Source: Lagopus muta (lineage: Eukaryota > Chordata > Aves > Galliformes > Phasianidae). From it: 64,000 nucleotides of DNA. The position numbers and the translations under genes were made by a program. Shown here piece by piece: positions 12,004-24,835 of this stretch. The notes under the pieces were generated by a model. It was not told the DNA's origin, ran no database searches, and worked only from the letters and a program-made list of their open reading frames with translations. Location: contig NC_064435.1 in the NCBI RefSeq assembly GCF_023343835.1, positions 67,776,134-67,840,133 of the forward strand, given 5' to 3'. Numbering within the stretch: the first letter of the stretch is position 1; every line of letters starts with the position of its first letter.

Positions 12004-12444
12004 GTGTCGGTAACATCACATCAGTTCTTGCAGGCTAACTACACGGTGATTAAAGACCTATCACCTACTCCAAGTGGGATGAATCTCGCTTTAGTAAGGG
12101 AGCTTCTACAACATGATGATCTGCATCGACTATTAAAACGCATCAAAGACAATGGACAAAAGACCTTGATTACTGTTCATCATGACGTGAAAAAGATACA
12201 TCGCATCTTGGAGAGAGTAATGAAGGCTGGAGAACATCACTGGTGGGAGGTTCTTTTCAGTTGGTCTCCCACAGCAACGGGAATATTTAACTTTATACTA
12301 CATCCGGTAGTTGTTATATTAGGTTTAATAGTATTACGCTTAGTTCTTATAGTTATATTATATATAAAGACATGGCGCTTGCTAAAGCAAATGTCCCAGC
12401 TTGATTTAGTATTAAATAGGGATACACTGCATCGTTTCTTGTAA
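12004..12444 (+). pseudogene. env: Env transmembrane-subunit fragment, open for 146 codons
   Basis: Env transmembrane subunits anchor the surface glycoprotein and mediate fusion. Only the C-terminal part is left. It has an NYT glycosylation site near residue 12, an amphipathic helix-rich region (about 30-75), the pre-membrane motif HHWWEVLFSWSPTATG (78-93), a hydrophobic span at about 94-121 and a basic-then-polar tail ending at TAA. The fusion peptide, the disulfide-bonded CX6CC region and the whole surface subunit are missing. The frame opens with GTG and has no upstream ATG, so it would depend on splicing. A candidate acceptor, TTCTTGCAG, ends at 12033, and the frame after it is in the same phase as the donor after gag codon 6. 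The pre-membrane motif does not resemble the avian leukosis transmembrane protein, and I cannot name its source group. Confidence 0.7.
12025..12033 (+). promoter_or_regulatory. Candidate splice acceptor for the env fragment
   Basis: TTCTTGCAG lies 30 bases into the env-fragment frame. The next base (12034) begins a codon, matching the phase-0 donor at 8647/8648. The pyrimidine tract is short, so the call is tentative. Confidence 0.35.
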
Positions 12445-12703
12445 GACTTATCTTAAGGCTAATAGACGGTTGTAAGGTTAAGGTTGAACTTATATAAGAT
12501 ATTAAGATTTTAGGATTGTTAAGATAATAGGTTGTTATTAAGTTAATAGGTTATAGGGTTATTAGGATAGGATATTTTGCGAATCGGGTTGTAACGGGGC
12601 AAGGCGTATCCGAGAGGACAATGGCATGTATAGGCGCAATGCGGGGATTTCGGGGTGTAGGCGGTTAGGGTCCTCTCAAGTTGTAGTATGCTTTCTTGAG
12701 CAT
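12445..12703 (+). promoter_or_regulatory. Alpharetrovirus-like 3' noncoding block
   Basis: No coding sequence is present. The first half is AT-rich. From about 12590 the text follows the noncoding block that precedes the LTR in avian leukosis/sarcoma viruses (GGGGCAAGG, GCATGTATAGGCG, GCGGGGATTTCGGGG, GGCGGTTAGGGTCCTCTC). Two arms, GAGAGGAC (12612-12619) and GTCCTCTC (12670-12677), form a perfect 8-bp inverted repeat around a 50-nt loop. Confidence 0.7.
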
Positions 12704-12716
12704 GGAGAGGGGGAGA
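12704..12716 (+). promoter_or_regulatory. Polypurine tract
   Basis: GGAGAGGGGGAGA abuts the TG of the 3' LTR. It is the RNase H-resistant primer for plus-strand synthesis. Confidence 0.92.
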
Positions 12717-12958
12717 TGTTGTCAGCAACTGCGAAACTGCGAGACCCCCCCCGCGGGGTCTGATGTGTTAAGCTCCCTCCCTGCTCTAATGATTGATGTG
12801 TGGTGTGTGCCTTCAGGGGCGTAGACGAAGTAATTAGGCTATATAAGGTAGTGTATACGTGTAATAAACGCCATTTGCTGCTCATCATATTGGTGTCACC
12901 TCAGTAATTGGCCAAGCTGCGGTCTCCCGGGGAATCGGAACGGGCACGTGCTGCAACA
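12717..12958 (+). repeat. 3' LTR of the provirus (242 bp)
   Basis: It is the same as the 5' LTR except for five substitutions and one extra C in the C-run of U3. Its TATA box is at 12840-12847 and AATAAA at 12863-12868. With five differences in 241 aligned bases (about 2.1%), the insertion is of the order of several million years old if the usual avian neutral rates apply. No gene conversion between the LTRs is assumed. Confidence 0.97.
12863..12868 (+). terminator. Polyadenylation signal of the 3' LTR
   Basis: AATAAA at the U3/R border would direct 3' end formation of proviral transcripts shortly downstream in R. Read-through into the flank is common for such LTRs. Confidence 0.8.
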
Positions 12959-12964
12959 GGGATA
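12959..12964. repeat. Target-site duplication, right copy (GGGATA)
   Basis: It is identical to 8150-8155 and directly follows the terminal CA of the 3' LTR. The intact pair shows that the provirus inserted as a unit and has not recombined with another site. Confidence 0.95.
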
Positions 12965-13100
12965 AAAAAAATTCCTGCTCTCATATATTAAAACAGCTCA
13001 CAGAGAGTATTGCTATTACCTTGATTGTCATGTATACAATTTGCTGATGTTAGTCCCATTTACAGGATTGTGTTTTCAAACGGATGACCTATGCCTGGGG

Positions 13101-13121
13101 AAAAAAAAAAAAAAAAAAAAA
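13101..13121. repeat. Poly-A homopolymer (21 A)
   Basis: A run of 21 A follows GGGG, about 140 bp after the provirus. No transposon body was recognised beside it. Confidence 0.95.
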
Positions 13122-13848
13122 GGAGAAGAATTTGGTTCTAGGCTAAATTTAACTTCTTTTCTGCCTTGCCAAGAGATATTAACATACTTTTTACCAAAGT
13201 TATTTTCTCACTAGGCATATAGTGGATATGCAAGAGATATTTCACAGTGATTTTTTTGTTGAAATTGTAACAGAAACAGCAGGCAAAATTCATGAAGGAG
13301 GCAAGGGACAGGCTAGGCACCAAAACTGACCATTGAGTGCAATTCTCCTCAGCAGCTTATTATAGCATAATGAAAACCTGAAATTCTTATGGACTGTTAG
13401 ACTTACCTGCTACTCATGGAAATCAATGCAGAGATCAATTAAGAACACGCTTGGTCACATCCCGTCTGGTTTCTCCATTCTATACATCTGCTTTCTCTAT
13501 TCCATACATCTGCTGAGACTAAGTGCAGTAAAGATCAACTTTGGAGAACAGTGAGAAATTAATTTAATACAAATCTAATGCGTTTTTACTGTATTTGGGT
13601 CTTTGATACTCACCACTGTTTTATCCAAGCAGTACAACACCTCTGTCCTCACAAAACATCCGTATTATTTTCAGTTCTTTTCTTCTTTTCTACCTCCTAT
13701 TCAAGCACGAAAAAAATCAACAATTTGCAAACTTAAAGGGTAACTTCCTCCTGAATCCTAATAGTAAGCACATTACGGGAGAAAAGGTCATACAAAACCT
13801 ATAGCCTCTTTCATTGTAAAACCTACATAAGGCCAGGCAATATGGTGG

Positions 13849-13851
<3 letters not shown>

Positions 13852-13883
<32 letters not shown>
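13852..13883. repeat. Poly-T homopolymer (32 T)
   Basis: An uninterrupted run of 32 T is the longest homopolymer in the window. It could be the antisense tail of a retroposed sequence lying at 13884 onward, but no such sequence was identified. Confidence 0.95.
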
Positions 13884-13887
<4 letters not shown>

Positions 13888-16800
13888 CACACTTTTCCCA
13901 CAAGCACACCTTTGGAGGATTGGGGCAGGCAGCTAACACCTGCTCTGTCTTTTTCTCACTCCCTAGGTTTTGCCAACCAGGCACACAGCCTGAACAACAT
14001 ACATCTCCCTAGATGTACATTACATCTATTCAATCTATACATTACATTGTATACGAACAAGGTACGCACAAGAACAAGGCAACTCCATTTGAGTGAGTTA
14101 AGGCTAGGAAAATAAACAAGCCTTTTATTCCCAAGGTAATTAAAGAGCTGTGCAGCGATTGAACTCAGCTCCTCAGGTCAAGGTATTGGGCTGTTACTCA
14201 GAGCGTCACAGCTAGGTGTGGTCAAAAACAAAAGATAAAGAGAAGGAAATAACATCCCTTGCAGGTCAGTAGATTCAAGTGCCTCTCAGAGAAGCCTAGT
14301 CCTGAGTGACCAGGAGTACTGATATGCAATTTATCATAATTATGTAAAATTTGGAAGGTAGGAAGGTAGGTGTACATTAAACAAATGTAGTTAAGTATGG
14401 CACTGCAGTGCTGCTCTGTTAGCTGCATTCTCATCTCCATACCCAGAGTAGAGTGAGGGACAGAGCACTGCAATTTACAAGTTGAAGTCTGTGGACAAGT
14501 TTAGAACTGGAAACCACAGAAGAAATTCTGTAAAGCTCATGCATCATCTTAAAATGAATTGCAGTCCAAAAAAATAAACATTGCAAGCTATGTGAATTAA
14601 CTAAAAGACACTATGGCATCTGTTGAGTCCTACAAAGAATCTCAGTGTCACAGATGATTCTCTCTAATAACCAAAAGGAGGAAGAAAAAACTCTTAAAAC
14701 CTTCAAGATCATTCCTGCATATATGTGACCCACACAAATCCACCTAGACATGATTTAATCAACAGAGAAAGAGATAGATCTGACATTGGAGAGTTCCCTT
14801 CCCCTTCATGTTCATGTAGCAATTAGAAGTGCTTGATCACTACCTGAGAAGTGTACAGGATCATTATGGTCTTTTTAGATGAGTAATATTTGAGTTACTG
14901 GCTGAATGATAAAAGAAATGTTAGCCAGTGCATTCATGGAACAACAGAAATTTTTCTCCATATACATTATTCAAGGAGTGATTTTTCAGCCAATGTTAGA
15001 GGTGATATTGAGAAAAGTACAAGACAAAATATTGCTCATTATTGAGATATATTCTGGTATTTCTGCTGTTTTACAAATTTGTCACTCTGCAGCAAATTCG
15101 AAAAGTTCTGTGAACTTGGCCTCAGGCTGTCAAACTTTGCTCTTTCAAAGCTGCTCATTTTTCTAATCCGAAGACAGTTTTATAATTCAAAAATGCCAAG
15201 AATATTACCGTTCCAAAAGAGTATTTGCACACTAGCTGCAGAAATTCTGTGGATTTTATTCATTTCTGACAGTACTTTCAATGTCAGGTAACAAAGCAAA
15301 CAAACAGCTTGTGTTCAACCTGGTGTAAATGTCAGAGCAAAAGTCAAGAAATATTTTGATTTTATGAACGTGCTCTATACCTTATATTTTATTTCTTTGC
15401 TCATTTCCCCCCCCCTCTCTTTTTTAACACTGTGTTGTGGATTATATTTTTAGTCAATTCTATGAGCTGTTTCCATCCAAGAACCTGATTCTTGAAAGTT
15501 ATAAGCTGACAACATTTGGTGGCATTTGGGTATGACAAAACCTCCCCATTATATGAGTTTGAACATCTCCAGTTACTGATATCAATATTTTCCTCATTGA
15601 GTTGCTGGCACAGCCCAGCTCCAGGCTGACATTATGCTTCTTGATGAAGTGAGAACCATAAATCTAAGACACTCTTCTTATAAGAGGAGTGGTAGAACAG
15701 AGATGGAAAAGCAGTGGGTTGTCTTGTTGCTCTGATCATGCTTGGGGACACAGCAGACTTAGGGACAATGGACAGTAGATGGAATGGCCCTCCCCTGTCA
15801 AGTGCTAATGACACCTACACTCATTTAGAAGTAAGTACCAAAACAAAATGAGCATTCTAGATTTTAAATAAAATAGATGGCAGGATCACAGATGATGATT
15901 ATTAATTACTACTCTTCAGTGCTCAGGCTGAAATACCTGATCTGAAAGAAATTTTTTCTGAGACTTCTCTGCCTTTGATAGCTACAAACCATCATGGATA
16001 GTTTTGATCTTCTTCCTTGAGTCTACAAGAATTTTCTACAATACCGTCTATTTCTGGTAGCCTTTGTTCCTTGATACAGTATCAGCTATCTTGAGTGCTA
16101 CTGATGCTAGCCTATGCTAGCAAACCTTAAAGACTGCCCTTTGAAAATATAATCAAAGTGATCAACTGTAAACAAGTGACTGAGGAAGATACAAACATTG
16201 AAAATAAGTGCTCAGCAGATAATATATTTCTCTTTGACAAATTATTAACATGTTTGTCTCAGTACTCATCAGCTTAAGTTAGTAATTTCCTTATCCTAAG
16301 CTTCATCTCCTTTATGCTGAACTGATAGCTGATACTGAACAAAGAACTTCTCTCCAAGTTCTGAGGCTTTTCACAAGGCTACTTGTAAATATTGAGTTGT
16401 TATAGGAAGTATTCTTTAGATGACTGAGGATGCAGAGAAATTCCTCTGTGCACCTGTTGTTTCCATTTGGAGATACATTGAAACAACAAACCTGACTACC
16501 CTTTCTTCATTTTACTTGCACTGGCTCTTTGTTAACTGCAAATTATCAAGCAATTAAGCCAGATCTCTTCATTAACTTGCAATTGTTAGGTTGCTCTAGT
16601 CAGGCAAACATTTTCTTGTAAACCAACATTATTCTTCCATTATTGATTTCAGCCAGAAAATTTTAACCAAATGCAGATTAAAAAAATATTCCATGGCTTT
16701 TAATATGTTCAACCATTTCTTAGAATATAATTAATACCAAAATCATATGTTGGCAGAAATTCCCTCTTATCAGTATTTAGAGGACATGGGTATATTATAG

Positions 16801-17640
16801 TCTACGTTATGTGTAATAGTTTTGCCAGACACATCCAGAACTGTAATTCGTTGATTTGATGATATGATAATTTGGAGTTCATATTTAATATATGTTCAGA
16901 TGCAGGCTTATATAAATCTATCAGCTTTGATAAATTTGTGATATCTTAAATCCCAGCTGGTTTTGCCTCATGTAATCAGTTAAAACATTTCTTTGCTGAT
17001 GCCATAAAATAAATCATGGCCCATAAACAGGCCATATCAAATTTATAGCTGAATTGTAGTACCTTTTTAGTTTTGATTTTACTGATGCTCTTCTTTGAAT
17101 AAATTAAGACAACACAATATTCACAATGTTCCCCCAAATTTACAATACCTTATGTAAATTTACAATAATTCTCAATGCACTTTTCACGTAAGTATAAATG
17201 TTAGAACTATTGAAAATGTGTGAAGTTCATATTTACTATTTTCCCATTAGATATGAATATTGATTATTTAGCACAATATTTCATTCATTGATCTTGGAGA
17301 ATCACTGTGTACACCACTGGGCTATAAACCAAGTTCAGTTCAACAATACTTTGCACTTGTTTTGAAATGTCAGTTTCTTCAGTGACACCAGAGAATAAAA
17401 ATGTTCATATTTAAAAGGAACTCTTAAGATCACTTTGGTTTACATGAAAAATAAAGCAAATGTAAGACAAAAATTAAATAAACATGTGAGGTTGCATACG
17501 CAGCTAGTATCTCTAAAATTCTCATTCATGAAATTTGAGTGCAATACATGAGGTAAGCCACAGAACACGTATTCCTTGTAAAGCTGCGTTTTCAATAAGT
17601 TTGTATACATTTAATAACATTTTGTAAAAATCATTTGTTA

Positions 17641-17658
17641 CACACACACACACACACA
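17641..17658. repeat. (CA)9 microsatellite
   Basis: Nine perfect CA units are followed by AA. Confidence 0.95.
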
Positions 17659-18319
17659 AAACAACAATACTCTTCCTTCAGTACTCAATGTTCCCATTTC
17701 ATTAGCATGGTACGTTTCATGCATCTTTAAAAATGACCATTTCTGAAACATCTTCACAATTGCTTTCATTTCTCTTTACTTAATCTAGTAAACAACTTTG
17801 TATCATCATTATGTATACAAGTTACAGTTCACCACTGTTCAAAAATTATTTGAAGATTGTTAAAAATAATGGATAATATAGGACACTTATCTTGAGAATT
17901 GACTTGCTGCTTTCTTTGGTCAGTAAATTTTTTTAATATATTTATGACTTCTCATGAAGAATTTTCCTATTCAGGCAATAAAAACAGGTTTAATTTTTTT
18001 CATTAGCTTTTCCACTGACACGGGCAAAATATGTTATGTACCTTCAGCGGCAAATTTATATAAATAGATGTGAAAGTTTGACAGTGTGGAAAAAAAAGCA
18101 ATGAAGAATGAGGCTACTGTATTTCTTACTACAACTACAGTATGCTAGCATTATGTGGAGGGGAAGGAAGGTGTCTGAAGTGAAATGCAAGACCAACAAC
18201 CAGAATTCTTTCACGGAATTGTGATATTTGAAGGTGTGTAATGCTTTTTTCCCAGGTCCATGCAAGGTGGAAACAAAGCATTTCCAAAACAGGGCAAGAC
18301 CGTAGCTCACTGGAAAACA

Positions 18320-18500
18320 CTGGAGGATTGAGCACTGGAATAAGCTGCCCAGGGAGGCTGTGGAGTCTCCTTCTCTGGAGATATTCAAGACCTGCCTGGA
18401 CACCTACTTGTGCAACCTGGGTAGGGAACCTGCTTTGGCAGGGGGGTTGGACTCGACAATCTCTGGAGGTCCCTTACAACCCCTGCAATTCTGTGATTTG
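18320..18500 (+). mobile_element. CR1 LINE 3' end, + strand
   Basis: The run from 'GAGCACTGGAATAAGCTGCC' through 'CAGGGAGGCTGTGGAGTCTC', 'TTCAAGACCTGCCTGGACAC' and 'GGTTGGACTCGACAATCTC' to 'AATTCTGTGATTTG' follows the CR1 3' end, including the last coding codons, the 3' untranslated region and one degraded copy of the terminal 8-bp repeat. It is 5'-truncated, as most CR1 copies are. The open frame across it is not a host gene. Confidence 0.88.
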
Positions 18501-20787
18501 CAAAACATCTGAGTGCCATAGAACTTACTGTCCTTTCTTGTCCAGAGATGCTTGGGGATGCATCTCGCTCTTTACTCCTGAAAGATGGATCTGAATGGGT
18601 CTATCCATCTGTTGAGAGAGATCCTTGTACTTAAGTGTCAAATATGCTTACACCTCTGAAAAATTCAAGATATTAAATGGGTTCAATCAAGCCAATGTAC
18701 CAAAGCATAAGTTCTTACTAGTTTGTATGCCATCCATACAATACCCTTTTTGATGTTTCAGATACTCAGTGTACTTTCTATAAATAAAGCTATCACAGAA
18801 AGCGCTGGAACAACTGTCCTTTTCTCTCATAATCTATAAGGATAAACTTCTGCAGACCTATAGTGTCCAAGTCTGAGGAACTTCAAGTGAACTGTTCTGG
18901 TTGATTGGTTGCTTATTTTCTTAGTTAAACAATACTAGCCAATTTAAGAGAATGCACCTGGTCTGGAAAACTGTAACACCATTAAATGCCTTATGTTTTG
19001 ACACTGTACAACAAATTGACGTGGCTTTCTTGTCCCGTATTTGGAAGTATTTCATGCCCATCTGCTTATTTTCTTTGATGTTCCCACTAATAACTGACAG
19101 TCACTTGGGTCTTTTAGCTATCATCTGCACAAATAAAATCTGACACTGTTTTCATAAAATAATGTCAATAGTATATCAAATTCTCCAACATATTCCCTGC
19201 ACAGCTGCTCCAAATGACAGAAACAAAAACTGCCTTCAAATATAATTTATAAAATCATAAAAGGAGTGAACTGTTCTCCCTTTTAAAAGCAAATCTTAGC
19301 TAACTTGTAAACAAGATGACAAATCACCAGCAAGTTGGTTTAGGTTTTCTTCCAGGACAGGAAAGGTCATTGCAAACATTTCTTTCTTTGTCTGATACCT
19401 CCTTACCAGAGGCAACAATAAAGGTGCAAGAATAATCCATGAGAAGACTCATCATTAAAAAGAAAAATAAGTTTTTATGTCTTCCCAACTTAAAAAAAAA
19501 TAGCTGTGGATGAAGAGAGAGCCAAGTGCTTTACAAACACAATAACTTTATATTTCAGGTTAACCACTAAAAATGAAAAAAATAAATCAAAGTTTTCTGA
19601 AAGTAATATGTGCTTGTTTGTCTTGGAACATAGTTGTAGTAATATGAACATAATACCCTAACAATTTACACAATTATTGAGTGAGGACTATTTCCTTTCA
19701 AATGCTACTGAAAAGCAATTTTGCACTATCTTGAATGGGGACTGTATATTATAGCTATAACTAAATGCAATTTATTGATATTTAACAGAAAACTACATTG
19801 TAATTTTCTTTATGATGCAACAGTTTGTGAATGGACAGAAAAGGACATAGGAAAATGGAAGAATGTAGAATTATTGCTGCACATCTCACAGGCTCACAAA
19901 GTTGGTGCTAAGGGGACTATATGTTACACTATGTTGTGGATATGAACAGATCACTCATGTCCCTGCAACTTCTCTGATGTACAGCAGTTCTGCACTACCT
20001 CTGTTCACCTCTCAATACAATTTCACTCATCACAGCAAGACCCTGATCTTAACCTGAGTCTCTCTATGGCACTGTAAACAATTAATAGGAACATTAACAA
20101 GTGACTTGCTTACTACTACTGATGACAAAGACAGGATCTGAATTCAGATAAAAATAATACGTTTTTAGCAGTTTTAGCCTTTGAGAGTAAGACAGATCTT
20201 GCCTTTGATTTGTCAAACATATACTTAGACTGCAGTGTGCTGTATTTATAAACACATCTGATAGGCAGCATTTACCACAGCTAGCGTAGGAGTACAAAAA
20301 GAAATCTTGTTCATAGAAGTATCTTGCAATATTAAGATTTACCAACAATTTGACATTACAAACACATGGGAATTCAGTTAGCAGCCCTGATGAGCTGTTT
20401 CTGTATGGACTGACAATTATGTGGAGACATCAGCAAATATTCTTTAGCAATTAAGCAATATTTTATGAAGGAGCAATATGCCTGATAACATCAATATGTC
20501 TTGGCTTTTCCCTGTTCCCGTTCTCCCAAATGGAGCACAACACTGTTCATTAATTGCAGAAGTTTTTCAACTATACACATAACATATTCTAACTTTCACT
20601 GTACAAGTTAGTTACTAGAATTACAATGATCAGTTACCTAGCAATAGTCTACACCTTCAAACCCAAAAAACTATCTTAAGCCCAATAATTAACCTAACTG
20701 GTTTACTCAGCTAGGAACCATGGCTCCAAAATACATTACCTTCCATCTCACCAAGGAATTAAATAATTTTGCATTAATTTTGAGCTG
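18501..20787. other. AT-rich intergenic sequence
   Basis: No gene, RNA or recognisable repeat was found on either strand. Confidence 0.55.
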
Positions 20788-21221
20788 GTGATATATTTTT
20801 TTCACGTATCCAGTGAGTTTGAGGAGTCAGCCACTCTTTTTTTATTTCTTCTTTTGAGGAATAGAAGATATTAATACAGACCTGCTATTAGTTCATAATT
20901 GTACCAATGTTTAATCAATGAATATTAAGATGGTATAATCACAAAATAAACAAGAGAATTAGGCAAAGTAGATTACAATAACAGAAAGAGTATAGATAGA
21001 CAGCTTACCAGTATCCTGGACTCACTTATTAAAGTCCAGCAGAGTAGATCTCCAGAAAGGATCCTTCCCCATTTGTAGCCAGCTCTTAAATAGGTTTAGG
21101 AGGCTCCACCCCTTCCGGCAGCACAGGTGAATTGCCTTCACCTGTGTGCCTCTGGCTGACTCATTGCTTGCTTCAGGTGATCAATCAGAGGTTCAGGTTG
21201 TGACTCAGCAGTTCCCATACA
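20788..21221 (-). mobile_element. Probable antisense solo LTR (ERVL-like)
   Basis: Read on the - strand, the segment begins near TGTATGGGAACTGCTGAGTC. It then shows an upstream GC-richer part with CACCTGTGTGCC and GGAGCCTCC, a TATA-like CTATTTAAGAGC, a run beginning CTGGACTTTAATAAGTGAG, AT-rich R/U5 sequence and an end near GGATACGTG. This architecture and the words used resemble avian ERVL (GGERVL-type) LTRs. No internal coding region adjoins it, so it would be a solo LTR. The terminal TG/CA and a 5-bp duplication could not be fixed, so the ends are approximate. Confidence 0.5.
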
Positions 21222-23344
21222 ACCAGTGAAGCAGGGGATGACACTATTGACTTGAAAAGGCAAAAATATTTTTCTGTTAAAAGTTCAAAATGATGCAGAT
21301 TAGGCTTTAAAACCTTTAGTTCTGTGGTGTGACCCTTCCAGCTACATTTTGTTGGTTTTTATGTCAGCTTATTGTAACATACTACTGTTGCAGCACAACA
21401 GTAATTGACACAAATATTTCTTCATCTCCATAGTTTCTTTACTAGCTTCAACATCCTAGCAATTCAGCACATGAGCTCCATGAGTCTTGATAAACTGTGA
21501 AGGCCGATAAAGAAGGATCTTCTGGATTGGGTCATTGGCTTTGGAGATCTCTATGGGTAGGCCAGGCAATGTTGTGTCAAGTATGACATGAACTATTAGC
21601 AAATCCTGACAGTGGGCAGAAGATGAGTCCTTTCCTCAGTTTCTAACTCATATAACTCAGTTGCTCAAATAGCGTGAACTCTTTAATATGTAACCTACAA
21701 CATTTTCCTCAGGCATTTGATAATAACTACCAATGGAATCTTCTAAATGATATTTCACATGCCTTTCTTCCTTAAGAAAACAACAGTAACTCTCATAAAT
21801 TATGAATGTTAGGAGGCTCCTAAGGGAAGACTGAAAATTCATGCTAGGTGAAGTGTCGTTGCACATAAGGTGGTTCATGTAAGTAGGACAAAGTTTGGAG
21901 ATGAGAAAAGAAATGTCAGAGTACTACAGACTCACAGCTTAGGTAGCAGCTGGTGTGCATTTAATTTATGCCTAACTGCTGGAACTGGCCATGGAGAGAT
22001 GAATTAAAGACTATGGCAAGAAAATTATCCACTTAGTACTCAATATTTTTTTGTACAATCACCTTTCCAATGTCTTTGATTTGTGATGGTTTCTACCACA
22101 ATGATTACTCTGCTACAGGAGATGTCTAGCTAGTCTTAAAAGGATTTTTGGAATAATTGTTAATTTAATGCAATTTCTTTCATTGTAAGGTCTAGCATGA
22201 AAGTCACATACAAAGCTGCTTCTACTGGCTTTATTTTTTTTTTGTTTGATGCTTGTCCAATGTGGCCTGATTTTACAAAAAGCTTGTAAAAACAACAAAA
22301 CAAAACAAAACAAAAAGAATGTCAAAGGCAGTCTGAGCTTTCAAATCTTCTCATAAGCATCTAGTTGCATACTATAGAATGTGACCTACCCAGCTGCAGA
22401 ACTGGATATAAGCAAATCATTAGAAATCACAGAGTATCCATTGCTTGAGAGCTAAATAGTTGTAGAATATCACCTAAGAATAGTATACCAAAGGTAAAAA
22501 AGTATAGAAATTCACTTGTCTTTTGACAGAAAAAGAAGAAAAAAATGGGGATGTAGCGCACCTCTGTTGGGCAAGAAAAACAACTTCTTTACATTTATTA
22601 ACAAATTGATTATCTGTATTCCCTTGTAAAACAATTTTGTATTTAGGATGAATTGAAAGATAGTATTCCATCCCATACTAGCTTATTAGCTGTTCTGTAA
22701 CCTACTACACTACTGAAGACCATCTGAAATGGTTCATTTCACCTCAAACTTGTAGGTATCATTCCTGCGTGGTTTTAGTTTCTTTCCCCTCCTTTATTCC
22801 AAGCAACATCTGGAGTTTGAGTATCACGTAGCAACTTCTTGAGAAAGATCTTTTCAAAATATTCAGTCACCAAGTTCTGTGGCTGCTCTGATATAAATTT
22901 CTTTATTGTCCAAAAACTTTCTCAGGGTGTCACAGTTTTATAGAAATGCAGTCACATACTAAATTTTCTATCATTTGGGTATTTTTCTTTATGTATGCAT
23001 GCATAGACACATATGACTAGGCTTAACATAGTTCAATTATTTCACAAATGCCTGCAGTATAATGAAGAACTATTACTTATTTTGAACTATAATTTTAATA
23101 TATCTTTAAGTAATTATTAGAGAAAAGGTTAAATTTGTCCTTTCATTTTTATCTCTATATTATCTAGTACAATTGTTGCCATTGGTAATGTGTATTTTTT
23201 ATGTGTATTTGTATTTACAGTATACGTACTAGAGAAAAACATTTACTGTCTTCTCTGCCTTTTCCTCTTCCTTTTCTACTCCAGTCTTTCTGATCTCTGC
23301 TGTGATCCAGCTTTCTCCCTTGTAGTTCTGGGTCTTCCTAAAGT
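21222..23344. other. AT-rich intergenic sequence
   Basis: No gene or nameable repeat was seen. It includes short A-rich simple sequence near 22290-22316. Confidence 0.55.
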
Positions 23345-23480
23345 TTTCATCCTTTAGAACCAGACTGGATAACACTCTGAAAACCAGGAATGATCTGACC
23401 ACAGTTCCTGCTTTGATCAGGAGATTGCATTGGATGGTGTCAAGAGGTTCTCTGCAACTAGAATTATCCTGTGATGCCAT
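23345..23480 (+). mobile_element. Old CR1-like LINE 3' end, + strand
   Basis: 'GAACCAGACTGGATAACACT', 'GGAATGATCTGACC', 'GATTGCATTGGATGGTGTCA' and 'AGAGGTTCTCTGCAAC' followed by 'GAATTATCCTGTGATG' fit a degraded CR1 3' untranslated end. A 110-codon open frame on the - strand across this region is an antisense reading of it. Confidence 0.6.
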
Positions 23481-24602
23481 GATCTCATAGGCACTTGCAT
23501 CATTCATATGAAAACCATTCAGCTCTTTTTTGGTAGTTGTTAAGTTAGGAAGTAATAGCATGAAAGAATGCCCGTGTACAAAGAACGTGAGGTTAATGAT
23601 AGCAGTGAGGGGGAATGGGGCTGACCTTCCTCCTCTGTTCCAACTGCCAGATTGGCTGTGGGCACTTGGTGGAACTGCAGAGCGATGTGCCAGTAGGCTG
23701 GGATGTAGGCTGCCACCCCGATTGCTCTTTCATACAACTTCTGTCTCATTCAGTGCCTTAAACAGAGAGGATTCTTCAGTTCTTCCTTTTTTTGTTTTTT
23801 TTTTCCTTCCACTATTATTTTGGATATAGCTCCTTCTTTAGTTCAAGCCTTCCCCTAGAGACAGAAGCAATTGTCAAGGATTAGTTTTTTTCTACATTCA
23901 GTTCTGCACTGCATACTAACAGTAGCTTTGAGGTAATCCTTAGGAATATACGTCTGCAGCTTTTGTGCAGTATTCGACACTACACTGTGCATTAAGTTTC
24001 TCTGTGAGATAGTCCTTTAGAATAAAGTTTTCTCATATATAAACAAACAATACAGGCATGAAGATTTTTGCATGAATACAGACTTGAACTGCATCTTCCA
24101 CAGAGACTCTGTATTATACTACCTACATGGGGGAAGAGATATGCCCTCCAACCTATGCTTCATACTGACAGCCTTAGGTTTGTCCCCACTTTTTTCTAGG
24201 AGGCTGGCATGTCCTCACCCCCTCATCCTAAACAAGATGGGATAGTTTACATAGCACCTGGCCCAATGGAGTACAAGTAGGTCATAGGGGGAAAATAAAT
24301 TTGGCCCAGGAGATGTCTGATATCATTGAAAGGGCTTTAAATTACGTTTCAGTGGGAAAGGAGGGGATAGCAACCCTGTCCACAACAAGGTGTAGGATAC
24401 CATAGCTAAGTTAGAGGAACAAGATGCTACAAGGGGCCCTCAATCTGCTGCATCTTATGATGAATACACTAGGCACCAAAATGGCAGAGCTCATCACCAG
24501 TATTTTAAACTAGATTCGATGGGAGAATGGGGTGTACTACTGAAAAACAGAAGAGTCAGGAAATACTGTTGCTTTAGGAAGCAGTGGGAGAAAACCACAG
24601 AA
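23481..24602. other. Intergenic sequence
   Basis: No gene or nameable repeat was seen. A T-rich patch lies near 23790-23815. Confidence 0.5.
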
Positions 24603-24835
24603 TTTTCATAGAATCATAGAAGGCCTTAAACACCTCCAGGGATGGGGCATTCACCACCTCTCTGGGCAGCTTGTTCCAGCACCTCACCACCTTCTCTGTA
24701 AAAAACTTCCCCCTGAAATCTCCCCTCCGTTAGTTTAAAACCATTTCCCCTTGTCCAATCACTATCTACTTGTGTAAAAAAGGTAGATAGTCTTCCTTGT
24801 TGTTTATAATCTCCCTGTAAATACTGGAAGACTGT
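24603..24835 (-). mobile_element. CR1 LINE 3' end, - strand
   Basis: It starts with 'CATAGAATCATAGAAGGCC' (terminal repeat in antisense) and continues through 'CACCTCCAGGGATGGGGCAT', 'TTGTTCCAGCACCTCACCAC' and 'CCATTTCCCCTTGTCCAATC', the reverse complement of the CR1 3' coding end. It meets a + strand CR1 piece at about 24836. Confidence 0.88.

Larger units (their letters stand above)
8156..12958 (+). mobile_element. Chimeric, pol-less endogenous provirus (alpharetrovirus-like)
   Basis: This is a complete LTR-to-LTR provirus. The order is 5' LTR, tRNA-Trp primer site, leader, gag, -1 ORF with a protease stub and a second gag-like segment, unexplained spacer, env transmembrane fragment, 3' noncoding block, polypurine tract and 3' LTR. 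It is flanked by GGGATA on both sides. No reverse transcriptase, RNase H or integrase motifs were found in any frame, so copying needed enzymes supplied by another virus. The LTRs, primer site, gag start, gag-codon-6 splice donor and 3' noncoding block point to an avian leukosis-type parent. The frameshift heptamer and the env fragment do not match that genus. The base composition is richer in GC than the flanks, as expected for a recent arrival. Confidence 0.95.
12965..18319. other. AT-rich intergenic sequence downstream of the provirus
   Basis: No gene or nameable transposon was seen. It holds an A21 run at 13101-13121, a T32 run at 13852-13883 and a (CA)9 repeat at 17641-17658. The stretch 13900-14220 after the T32 run is less AT-rich and could be a decayed repeat, but I do not recognise it. 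Confidence 0.6.
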